Shown in pieces: positions 21,565 through 30,748 of a stretch of DNA of 64,000 bases. Source of the stretch: Proales similis. Lineage: Eukaryota; Rotifera; Eurotatoria; Ploima; Proalidae. How positions within the stretch are numbered: position 1 is the stretch's first letter; every line of letters begins with the position of its first letter. The position numbers and the translations under genes were made by a program. The stretch covers positions 496,001-560,000 of the forward strand of contig JAGVRJ010000006.1 in the NCBI GenBank assembly GCA_019059635.1, read 5' to 3'. The notes under the pieces were generated by a model that saw nothing but the letters and a program-made list of their open reading frames with translations, did no database searches and was not told the DNA's origin.

Positions 21565-23331
21565 ATGCCAAAGCGAGTGCTAATATTGTACGGAAGTCAA
21601 ACAGGCAATGCCCAGGACACAGCCGAACGCATATGGAGACGTCTCAAGCGTCAAGAGCATTCGGCTCGTATACTTGCATTCAATGATGCTGACTTGAACG
21701 AGCTGCTCTTGTCGGACCAAATTCTAGTGGGTGTATGCTCCACAACTGGACAAGGCGATGTTCCTGATAACATGATTGAATTTTGGAAGCGAATTATGAA
21801 TCGGAACGTTCCGGTCGACATTATGAGCGGTGTTGAGTTCAGTCTAGTCGGGATGGGCGACTCCAGTTATGAAAAGTACAACATTGTGGCCAAAAAGCTG
21901 AACAAACGATTTATTCAGCTGGGCGCTCAACCGTTCACAGACACTTGCTTGTGCGACGAGCAAAAAAGCGACGCTTCCGAAGGTGACCTAAATCGATGGT
22001 ACCATCAATTTGCTCAAGGTCTCGCCCATTCCGCATCGCCTCAATCATTGAGCGCTAAACCGGCACCATTGAAATATAGAATCGAATTCAATCCGTCTGA
22101 GAGAAGAAGCGACGATCATGATCGCGAAACAACAGTCGCAAGTGAAAAGTGTCCATTTTACGCTCGTCTAATAAAAAACGAACGAGTAACCGATCCAGAC
22201 CACTGGCAAGACGTTCGTTTGATCGCATTCGATACATCAAACACTAATGCTCTTGAATACGAGGCCGGTGACGTGCTTGTGATCAGGCCGTCAAATATGC
22301 AGCGAAACGTGGACAAGTTCATGGAACTGTTTTCAAATTTGACCCCGAACTGGGACCAGGCCTGCTCAATCATTCCAACGCACGAATCAGAAATGGTATT
22401 GAGCAGCGAAGCTCGTCAAGTTAAGAGTCTAAATGATTTGCTTCACAATTACTTTGATCTGAATTCAGTGCCGAAAATGTCGTTTTTTGAACGATTCGCC
22501 GATCTGGCTACAGACGAGCTTGAAAAAGAAAAGCTCTTTGAATTCCTGTCCGAAGAGGGGATCGAAGACTTGTACGAATATTGCTACCGGCCTCGACGCA
22601 GTATAATCGAAGTGTTGGCCGATTTTCCAAAGACAAGTGCCAATATTAACAGCCTCGACGTATTGCTGGACTTGGTGCCTGCGATCAAGCCGCGCTACTT
22701 TTCGATTGCCAGCAGTCCGAGCACTCATTCAAACCGAATAGAACTATTGATCGCAGTCGTCTCTTACACGACAAGAATGAGAGAGCCACGCAGGGGTACT
22801 TGCTCGCACTGGCTGAGCGAGCTGCGGCCCGATCTGAATACAATTCACGTGCCAGTTTGGATAAAGAAGGGCTCGTTCAAATTTGACTGGACTAGACCGT
22901 TGATTTGCGTTGGGCCAGGTACGGGCGTCGCTCCGTTCAGAAGCATAATCAACGAGCGAATTTCAAAAAACCTCCCGTCGACCAACCTGCTCTTTTTCGG
23001 CTGCCGCGGTCATCGCAAAGACTTTTTTTTCGAGTCTGAATGGTGCCAGTTGTGTAAAACGGGCACCATGCAGCTGTTTACAGCTTTCTCTCAGGATCAA
23101 CAGGAAAAGATTTATGTCCAGGATTTGATGCTGGCCCAGGCAGAGCAAATATTCCACCTGATCGAACAGCAGGGCGCCATCGTACTGATCGCGGGCAGTT
23201 CTAACCGAATGCCGGACGACGTTTTAGCAACATTGGAGAAAATAGTCAAAATTCATTCGCCCCACGAGCCAAGTGAGTTTGTCAAACGCCTAAAATTAGA
23301 AAAACGAATTCAACTCGAGACTTGGTCATGA
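21565..23331 (+). CDS. NDOR1: NADPH-dependent diflavin oxidoreductase 1 (Tah18 type)
   Basis: Passes electrons from NADPH through FAD and FMN to the anamorsin/Dre2 protein in cytosolic iron-sulfur assembly. The protein has 588 residues (human about 597) in one exon. The FMN site begins at once (VLILYGSQTGNAQDTAERI, residues 4-22), with CSTTGQGDVP and GMGDSSYEKYN following. The FAD domain has RYFSIASSP (R377, S380) and RGTCSHWL. The NADPH domain has GPGTGVAPFR from G450 and FFGCRGHRKDFFFESEW. The chain ends ETWS, with the penultimate Trp that stacks on FAD in this family. I chose the ATG at 21565 because it precedes the FMN domain exactly as in relatives; upstream codons in frame lack an ATG. 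AATAAA at 23361-23366 lies 30 bp after the stop. Confidence 0.96.
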   Translation: MPKRVLILYGSQTGNAQDTAERIWRRLKRQEHSARILAFNDADLNELLLSDQILVGVCSTTGQGDVPDNMIEFWKRIMNRNVPVDIMSGVEFSLVGMGDSSYEKYNIVAKKLNKRFIQLGAQPFTDTCLCDEQKSDASEGDLNRWYHQFAQGLAHSASPQSLSAKPAPLKYRIEFNPSERRSDDHDRETTVASEKCPFYARLIKNERVTDPDHWQDVRLIAFDTSNTNALEYEAGDVLVIRPSNMQRNVDKFMELFSNLTPNWDQACSIIPTHESEMVLSSEARQVKSLNDLLHNYFDLNSVPKMSFFERFADLATDELEKEKLFEFLSEEGIEDLYEYCYRPRRSIIEVLADFPKTSANINSLDVLLDLVPAIKPRYFSIASSPSTHSNRIELLIAVVSYTTRMREPRRGTCSHWLSELRPDLNTIHVPVWIKKGSFKFDWTRPLICVGPGTGVAPFRSIINERISKNLPSTNLLFFGCRGHRKDFFFESEWCQLCKTGTMQLFTAFSQDQQEKIYVQDLMLAQAEQIFHLIEQQGAIVLIAGSSNRMPDDVLATLEKIVKIHSPHEPSEFVKRLKLEKRIQLETWS

Positions 23332-23360
23332 GACACAATCTATTTTGCAGTCAGCTTCAG

Positions 23361-23366
23361 AATAAA
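23361..23366 (+). terminator. Polyadenylation signal for NDOR1
   Basis: AATAAA 30 bp downstream of the NDOR1 stop codon, a typical spacing for compact genes. Confidence 0.6.
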
Positions 23367-23580
23367 ATCTCTCGAACAGAAAGCTCATCTATTTGCTATC
23401 ATCTTGTTCGGTTAGATTCACTATTGAGGACACAGAACTGTTTAGGTCGGAAACCCAGTGCGGCTTAAGAAATTTGAAAGAGAACTTGTAATATGCGTGC
23501 GATGATCTTGAACTAAATCCAAGTCCAAGCATCGATATTTATTGTTCAGTAGACGAGTGCCAACAAATATAAACGAATAA

Positions 23581-23981
23581 TTAGGCCTTATTTACAGATA
23601 ACTGAATATTTTCAGTTTGTGCTGAGTAAGTGGCGTTCTGGTTGGAGTCTGCTTGGCCAGGCTTCTTAAGTCCTAAGCAAATGCATTCAGATGAAGAGCT
23701 GAAAAGCTAGACTAATGGCAGCAAGGTGGGATATTACCGTATTTGTCTCTGATCTCGTTGTGTTTCTTGTCGAGCTCTTCTCGTCTAGTTCGTTGGCGCC
23801 AGTTTAAATCGCTTCTGTCTTGCTCATACTTCTGCTTATCGCGCTTGAGGCCCATGCGAAGTATTGAACGCTCGGCTTTGCGGCAGCATATGCACACAAT
23901 CACCACGACGATTATGATGAGGAGAAGAGCGCCGCCGACGGCCAAGCCGATTATCAGCGCTTGAGTGCTTGGATCCAGCAT
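23581..23981 (-). CDS. Small single-pass membrane protein, unrecognised
   Basis: I do not recognise this gene. Exon 1 (23738-23981) encodes a short outside segment MLDPSTQA, one strong membrane helix (about residues 9-33, Ile/Val/Leu rich with small Gly/Ala at the start), then CICC and a highly charged tail (RSILRMGLKRDKQKYEQ) that looks helical. Without splicing the frame ends after 89 residues. A phase-1 GT donor after 23738 and an acceptor before 23672 give a 65-bp intron and a second exon (23581-23672) ending in a polar tail (NATYSAQTENIQLSVNKA), 111 residues in all. The spliced form is preferred because exon 2 has protein-like composition and a clean stop. The paired Cys after the helix could be palmitoylated (inference). 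Confidence 0.5.
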
Positions 23982-26900
23982 AGCTTAGTCACAGCTCTCT
24001 GATTTGAAAGTGTTGAGCCGAGCAGCGACAATCTCGTTCCTTTTGTTGAGGGCAATAATAATATTAATAATGATCGTCACGCTCTTGCCATCTACTTGGC
24101 AATGACTAAGCCTTTCCATAATTTTTAGTTCAACTTCAAAATTTCTGCATAATTGTCAAAATTTTCGCCTCAAAATGAAGTTTTTCTTTTGTGCTAATTG
24201 GCGGGTCTTGTGGCGATCGGAGGATCATATGCACAAGTTGACAGAGGGAGGAAAGAGAAGCAAAAGTGACATACAGATATTGTTTTGATCTGTCTCAGTC
24301 AATATGGGCATCGGATTGCATGGCGAGTGAAAGGTTCAAATTATTCGAAGTAGTTGAATCGAATTACCACTCGTCCAAATGCAAGTGAAAATAAACGCAA
24401 CGAAGAAAAGGTTCCTCCACGCGAGTGTTCTTTGTTTATTCGAGACATGGGCCCATGGTCGATGAATGTTTGTTTATAAAAAATTAAACTCGTTGATATA
24501 ATTCAAGTGATTTCAGAAGACGGTCATTAAGAAGATAATGACGATGATGTTGATGATGATTGCTGGAGGCCGAGGATGTTGTTATTGTCGCGTATGGATG
24601 AAATGAACGCAAGACTTCCTCTAGCACTGAGACGCAGATAACTGAATCAATGAAGCGTTTACGATTGACAGATGCAATTTAAGCAAGATTTTCTTTAACA
24701 AGTTTATTAAACAGGGCTTGAAGTGGAAATTAATGCTGCGCTCACTTGCTTGTTTGCTTTCATCAGATTGGCAATAAGGCCGTGAAGATGACGTAACGCG
24801 AGTACGAAGCAAACAAGGCTAAATACCAATGTCAAGTGGGGCGAAATTGCCAATTTTCCAACTGAACATTGATTGGCCAATCGACGGATGAGAGGAGCAG
24901 AAGCGCTTCTGGTCAGGATTTCAACAATTTCTGAAATTAAACTCGGCCTTTTCCCTTCTTATTTACAGCCCTGCTTTCTCTGAGCTTTGATGTTCAAAGT
25001 TTAACTATCAATTAGCCAAAGGCGTCCCCTTCTTAAATCGGCACTTCACACAGCTGAGTCGTTTTTGAATGCACAGATTTGGCGTTTCATTTGATTGAGT
25101 ATTGTCTCTCTTATCAGTTCTAAAACATGGTCTTTGTTTCGGCCGCAAGCCGTCTAGAGCGTGTGCTAAGGGAGAGCGCGAATGTAAATTAGATTTTAAA
25201 GCCAACGAAAAAGGGGCCGCCGTTGCCCTGTTTACAACCCCACGAGAGGCTCGTTTTAAATGGCTTTATCCCCAAAGCTAGCGGTCACTCAAATTGCTAT
25301 GTGCAACGTGTTATTTTCGATCCAGTTTATTTTCATTCACCGTCTAACGACCAGTCCTTTTACTTTTCGCTTTCTAGCCCGCCAGTATGTAATCAGTATG
25401 CAAGCATTGGTAGTTGAGTTTTTAACCATAGCCGTCGATCCTAATATGTATATTCCTTGCTTTTTCTCAACAATCCGACTATTTTTCTATGTCGACTTGT
25501 TGTTAGGCAATCAAAAAAGAAACGTTTTGCGCGTCTGGGCGTTAGCTTCCTGTGACTCAAACAAGTTTGTGTGGCGTGGTAAAAAGTCAATTTCGATTTG
25601 GAAAGGGATTGCGATTGTTCCGAGGCGATTTATTTGAGGCGACATTTTAAGCGCTCAGAAATATTAGAAAGATGGCGAGAACAGTTGGAACAATCAAAAT
25701 GGCAAGCACCACTTTTAATTGACATTTGTTTGTGTGCCAGTCTTAAGTTATTACTTCGTAGCCAGATGGGCGAGTGCGCGCGTGTCTATGAATGCGTGTG
25801 AGCGCAAGCGAGTCATGAGCTGTGAAATGACAAAATTGCTCAAATTGTTTGGACGTTCGCATATTTATGGTTAGCAATTAAATAGACTGAAAAGGCTACT
25901 CGAAAGACCAGCAGCGCCACAACAACACCAAAGTTTTATATTTAAATAAATGAAAAGACGCTCGAATGACGGAGCAGATCAAGCTGGAAGAGTGACGCAA
26001 ACTGGTACTCGTTCACTTTGATCTGCGTCAATCGCTTGCCGCGTTGGTGCTTTTATTTGCTCGCCCTTCAACTCACTGGCTCGAAACCGACACGGCAGCA
26101 ATTTACCAATCTTCCGGCCTAGACTCACAATCGCAGCGGCGAACGACGATCTGATTATGAAGAGATGCACAATTCAGATCATATTTGGTCAGAGGGTTTA
26201 TATAAATTACGTGCGTGTCACTTCCTTCTCAACCGATTATTTTATGGCTCGTGATCACAAATATTGATTTCAGTCGATTCACTTTTGCCTTTTCATATCG
26301 TCTAGAATTTTGTTTTATGACGTTTTAAATTCCAGTGTGCTTCTGGCCTGGAGTATATTGCTATGCTCGCTCGCCCGCCCGCCTCCATGTGCATTTGAAC
26401 GAGTCAGTGAACGAGTGAGTGTATGGTGGAACATTGTAAAAAGGGTCCAAAAATCCAGCTCCAAATGAACCGAGTTGACTTAAAGTGGGCGTTTGGTCGT
26501 TTGAATGCGAGTTTTTCGTTTATTAAAAAGTAAACGCCACGTATCGATGTTTCCGTTATTGGGCTCTTCGGCGCTGTTCAGTTTAGGAGGATTACGTTCA
26601 TAAAGTAGGAGTGCCTGCCTGGCCGACATTTCTAAATCAATTCTTCATCATTAGTGTTGCTGCCACCTGATTCTCTTGTCCAAGTCAATAAAATTCAATT
26701 CACTCGACAATAAATTGTTGCTGAGTTAATATTTGTAAAAGCCTGCGTCGTCAAAGAGCCATGAAACAATCCGATTAATCATGTTCGCATATTTTCCTGT
26801 GCAGGTCGATGAGCGGCAGCGCGAATTAGTCGGCGTACGCTGAAAGCCCAGAAATTGAGAGATGAAAAAAATCAACAACAATGAGGGGGAGAGCAAACGG

Positions 26901-27125
26901 GGTATAAATATTACGCGGCTTTTCCATTTGATTTCCATTTTCCGCGATCGGCTTCGAAATTAACGAAGCGTTTTTATTGCCTAATGTCACCGAACATACA
27001 CATGCGATTCGAATTTCTATGATAATAGAAAACATCTATTCGCCTCATTTAGAATTTAGATTCAACTTGCAAGCTTCGTAAACCGACTCATCCATTCAAC
27101 TTGAAGCCAACTATAATCGAGAATC
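23982..27125. other. 3.1-kb intergenic region, no supported gene
   Basis: Both strands are broken by stops. The longest open stretch, 25260-25637 (+), would encode 125 hydrophobic and basic residues without a recognisable domain. A GATGATG-rich patch lies near 24540-24560. It must hold the promoter of the neuropeptide gene and perhaps that of the small membrane protein. Confidence 0.5.
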
Positions 27126-27507
27126 ATGAACAAATATTCTACTTTCTTACTTTGCCTCGTCGCCATATTGATTGTTTCAAATCAATTTGCATCGGCTGCT
27201 CCGGTCGATGATGAGGAACAAGCGGCCGCCGTTCAAAACGCGGTAGGCTCATGTTTCAGTTCACGCCTTTCACCTTAATTTTTACTTGACACTCACGTTT
27301 TAGCTGGCCCGCGAGCGCATTATGGACATTTTACTTAGACTACTCGAAGAGTCCGAAATAGACAATGATCTTGAAAAGAGAATGACCTACCGCTTTGGTA
27401 AGAGAGGACTCATGCCATACAGATTCGGCAAGCGTGGCAGCTGGCAAAACGAAGAACAAGAGAAACGCATGACTTATCGATTCGGCCGAAGTGCGCCTGA
27501 TCAATAA
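27126..27507 (+). CDS. RFamide neuropeptide precursor (three YRFamide peptides)
   Basis: Secreted prohormone of 106 residues in two exons (27126-27242, 27304-27507). Signal peptide MNKYSTFLLCLVAILIVSNQ (cleavage after about residue 24, FASA then AP), then an acidic spacer. Dibasic KR sites release MTYRF-G (66-71) and GLMPYRF-G (74-81); a third MTYRF-G (95-100) follows KR and ends in GRS, so the Gly should be amidated after cleavage at a single Arg. The peptides would be MTYRFamide twice and GLMPYRFamide once. Such peptides act on G-protein-coupled receptors. The YRFamide ending groups it loosely with FMRFamide-like or short neuropeptide F families, but I cannot assign an orthologue. The final 20 or so residues of the N-terminal spacer form a likely amphipathic helix. 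AATAAA at 27696-27701 is a likely polyadenylation signal. Confidence 0.92.
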
Positions 27508-29076
27508 ACCAGCTGCTTCTGATGCTAGCCAATCATGTCGAATAGCAGAATTTCAATTCTAATTCATTGTGTCTCACTTTGATTCTCATAAATCGTCTAA
27601 TTTTAAAAATATGAACAAAGCAAGCCGCCTAATCAACGTAGTTGTGTTTTATTCTGACTAAAACTGTGGCATTCGAAACACCATGAAGCACAGCAAATAA
27701 ACGACAGTGTCTCCATAGATTTGATTGTTTTCGTTTTCATCAAACTAAGCATTTAAGCAATCATTGAAAAAGCGTTTGCCTGCCGTCATAATTAATTTCT
27801 GATATTTATCTTCTACTTATTGGCTTCTTTAACCCTTCTTATTGATTTAAAGAGCGAGCGTGAACACGAGAAAAGCAAAACGCAAAACTCAGTGAAGCGC
27901 TGGTTTACTTTCCTTCAATTAAGTCTAAGCAAAATGGAAAATGGAAGGAAGGGAAGAAAATCTACTGAACTGGCAACCTGCTGCTTGGGAATGACAAAAG
28001 TTTCGATTGAATGATGATTTCATCAACTTCAATGATAGAGAGCATGCATTTTAGGAGCGTATAGAGATGCTCATGCGATCAGGTTTAGGGCTAGCTTATT
28101 CAGGGTTGAGCTGACGATTGGAAAGTAGATTCAAAAAGTCTTTCAAGAATCGATTCAATTCGAAGTATCAAATGTTCCATTGTATAACTTAGTCTTGTGT
28201 CTAGACAAAATCAAAGATTTGAGAGGATCTTCATAAAAGTCAAGAAAAGTCAAGAAGGTGTTTGTGTGTATTTATTTTGTCTACGCAAGTATCGAATGTA
28301 AATTAAAATTAGTGTACTTTTTAATTGAATAGGATGTTAAGAGGCGTTAAGAGGATTTTCCAAAGCTTTCTTAAATTGAATATAGATTCTCTCACAAAAC
28401 ATTGAAGTTTTTCTATAAAATGGAAACTGATATGTCTTTTATTTTGGGCATTGGTTAAATTTTTTCTGAGCTGTTTTATTTGTGAGTTACTCGCCATGTT
28501 AAGCCGTTCATGAAGTCAAAAACCTTATCCGTATATATTGAATTATAAGTGGTAGATATTCATCATTTGGTCGTGCGTAATTAAATAATCCCGAGTAAAA
28601 ACGGCTATGAATTAAAGTTTATTTTGGGCTCAAGCAACCAAGTATTCAACTCGGCTTATTGACGGTATTTGATTCACCTCGACAAAATGGGTTTTAAAAA
28701 CACTTATTGAAATAAAAATCTATATTTTGCCATTTTTTCTAGAATGGCTGGCCAAGTGACTTAGGACATTTTTAAATTGAAAAAATTGATATCTTGGTAG
28801 CACGTGTATGTTTTGCACACGACTTAAAGTATCGAATGAAAATTAAAATTATTGCTGAATCACGATCGGCTGTTTTTTTGAAAAGCTCTTTGTCTTGAAC
28901 ATGAAAAGTTAAGTAGGTCAAAAAGATTGAATAACAAGATTAGTTTTAACTGAAAAATTTATTAAACAATCTTGGTCGAAAGAGAATGAATTTTTCGATC
29001 ACCCAGCTCGCCTATTTAAATTCATTCAGTTATTGGTCGAATCTGAAAAAATCTGAATTGAACTTGAAAACCAAAA
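27508..29076. other. AT-rich intergenic region with short dispersed repeats
   Basis: 1.57 kb without coding signal. A segment of about 25 bp around AGTATCGAATG and TTAAAATTA occurs at about 28288-28311 and again, nearly identical, at about 28827-28851. A 10-bp tandem (GTTAAGAGGC-like) is at about 28335-28355. No mobile-element terminal structure or target duplication was recognised. Confidence 0.4.
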
Positions 29077-29997
29077 ATGCTCTTCAGCTATTGTTTCTTC
29101 TTTCTGAACTACACTTTGATGTTGGTCTGGGCCCACTACAATGGCTACAGCCAACAGTACCAGGGCTTCAAACAGACTTTCATTTTCGAGAGTGCCACGG
29201 TCGAACGAATATATGAGCCGGATGCCGTCATCCACGTGTTCAAGCCCCAACCGTACGTTGCTTCATCGAACATCGTCGAGCTGAGAAGCAGCCTTGTGGT
29301 GTTTGACTCGCAGCCTGATCCGACTATCACTGCGAGTCTCGTTCGCTATTTGAGAAGCTTGAACAAGCCAGTGGTGCGAATAGTCCTCTCTCACTATCAC
29401 TTTGACCACTGGGTCGGCCTTGAGGGACTGAGACAAGCGTTTCCGGATGCGCCAATTTACGCACTGAGCGCAACAATCAACAGCATCAGCAGCTTCTACA
29501 TAAACGGACAAACAAACAACTTCCAGACGGCGGCCAGACAGCTTGTGCCCAACTTGAGAGCCATCTCGCCTGGCTACGAGACCATCGACGGCGTGAATTT
29601 CTACTTCAACGAGATCTTAAACACCGAGAATCCCAACAATTTGGTGACTGTCTTACCCAGACAGCAGGTCGTTGTTGTTGGTGACATGCTCGCTAAAGGA
29701 CGACATATTTTCGTCGCCGATGCAAGAGACTTCAATAATTGGATATCGGTGATCCAAAACTTTCAGCGATATTTGCCGTACAGGAACTACTTGCCCAGTC
29801 ACAGTGACCCTCTTACAAGCAACGATCTCCAGTCCTCAATTGAATACCTTACATACGCTCGAGACTTGATCGCCACCAGTCCATCTGCAAACGCGTACGT
29901 CGATAGCCTAAAGAAAAGATACCCCAATTACCAGGGAACATCAATCATCGGCTGCCGCAATACCCAGCCCGCCTGTCTTTTCGGAAATCTCCCCTAA
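29077..29997 (+). CDS. Secreted metallo-beta-lactamase-fold hydrolase, intronless
   Basis: 306 residues in one exon. The first 19 residues (MLFSYCFFFLNYTLMLVWA) form a signal peptide. The fold signature is the metal motif H106-Y-H108-F-D110-H111 in VLSHYHFDHWVG, then VVVGDML (D203) and LPSHSDP (H242). Where many family members have a histidine between these (the third zinc ligand), this protein reads NTENPNN (E184), so one ligand is changed or replaced by Glu or Asn. I recall bacterial MBL-fold hydrolases with a similar acidic variant, but cannot confirm it here. The substrate is unknown. No introns, a bacterial-type core and a flanking gene-poor region make horizontal origin possible, not proven. 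AATAAA at 30022-30027 follows the stop closely. Confidence 0.85.
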   Translation: MLFSYCFFFLNYTLMLVWAHYNGYSQQYQGFKQTFIFESATVERIYEPDAVIHVFKPQPYVASSNIVELRSSLVVFDSQPDPTITASLVRYLRSLNKPVVRIVLSHYHFDHWVGLEGLRQAFPDAPIYALSATINSISSFYINGQTNNFQTAARQLVPNLRAISPGYETIDGVNFYFNEILNTENPNNLVTVLPRQQVVVVGDMLAKGRHIFVADARDFNNWISVIQNFQRYLPYRNYLPSHSDPLTSNDLQSSIEYLTYARDLIATSPSANAYVDSLKKRYPNYQGTSIIGCRNTQPACLFGNLP

Positions 29998-30021
29998 AAA
30001 ATGATCCTATGACATCATTTA

Positions 30022-30027
30022 AATAAA
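30022..30027 (+). terminator. Polyadenylation signal for the metallo-hydrolase gene
   Basis: AATAAA 24 bp after the stop codon of the metallo-beta-lactamase-fold gene, consistent with eukaryotic transcription of the intronless gene. Confidence 0.55.
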
Positions 30028-30748
30028 CATATGAGCAGTCCAATCGGGGACAAAAAAATTTTTTGGGATGTTGGTTGTACGGTTTAATGACATCCATCCT
30101 ATTTGGTTCATGATATGCGATCTAAGTTTGGGTTTACTTCACGCATTGTGAGGTATGTCGTAGGCATGTGAATTTCTTTGAAGTTTGTTTGATGATGTTA
30201 AGAGAGGTATATTCATAGTTTAGTTTTTAAGGTGCAATTCGAATTCTGTTTCGGCCTGTTTATCATACAAAAAGTCTGTGGAACAAGCTTGCTTTCGCAC
30301 TTCGGTTTCCTGAGCATTTGTCCTTTAATTGTGCTAGAATTCAGTAATGTTGGCATCATAGGGTTACTCAAAGAATCAAACTTTATCGATCAAGACATCA
30401 GGCTTGTTTTTTTTTAGAGTAAGGAGGAAAGTATGCAGATAATTACAACATTTTTTGGACGAGGTTAATTTAAAACGATTAAAAAATAAAACCAACTGAC
30501 AAATCCTTGTTACTCTCGAGATTATGAACCTTGAGAATGTTGCCCAGGAAGAAGGTTGGCCAGCGAAATTGTTTGCAATAAAAGAGGTCGGCCAATCGAA
30601 TGCCACGCAAAATAAATTGCAAAACGACTCTATCTGAATATAATGAAGATAAATGAAGATAATTAGCGCCACTTGCTCGTCGCACTGGTTCAAACCAGAT
30701 GCCGAATCAAATTGATTTATTTCTATAGGTGTGCAATTTCGTTTTAAA
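30028..30748. other. Convergent spacer between the metallo-hydrolase and kinesin genes
   Basis: About 720 bp. The minus-strand AATAAA at 30716-30721 lies 28 bp past the kinesin stop and is its likely polyadenylation signal. An open stretch at 30376-30783 (-) overlaps the kinesin's last exon in another frame and shows no domain. Confidence 0.5.

Noticed and set aside
23712-23737. Unspliced end of the small membrane protein (NIPPCCH then stop)
   Set aside because: A GT donor at this point and a well-composed second exon make the spliced form more likely; the unspliced form is kept as an alternative only.
25260-25637. Open frame of 125 codons on the plus strand in the 3.1-kb spacer
   Set aside because: No domain, odd hydrophobic and basic mix, no flanking splice structure or repeats of the pattern elsewhere. 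Probably chance.
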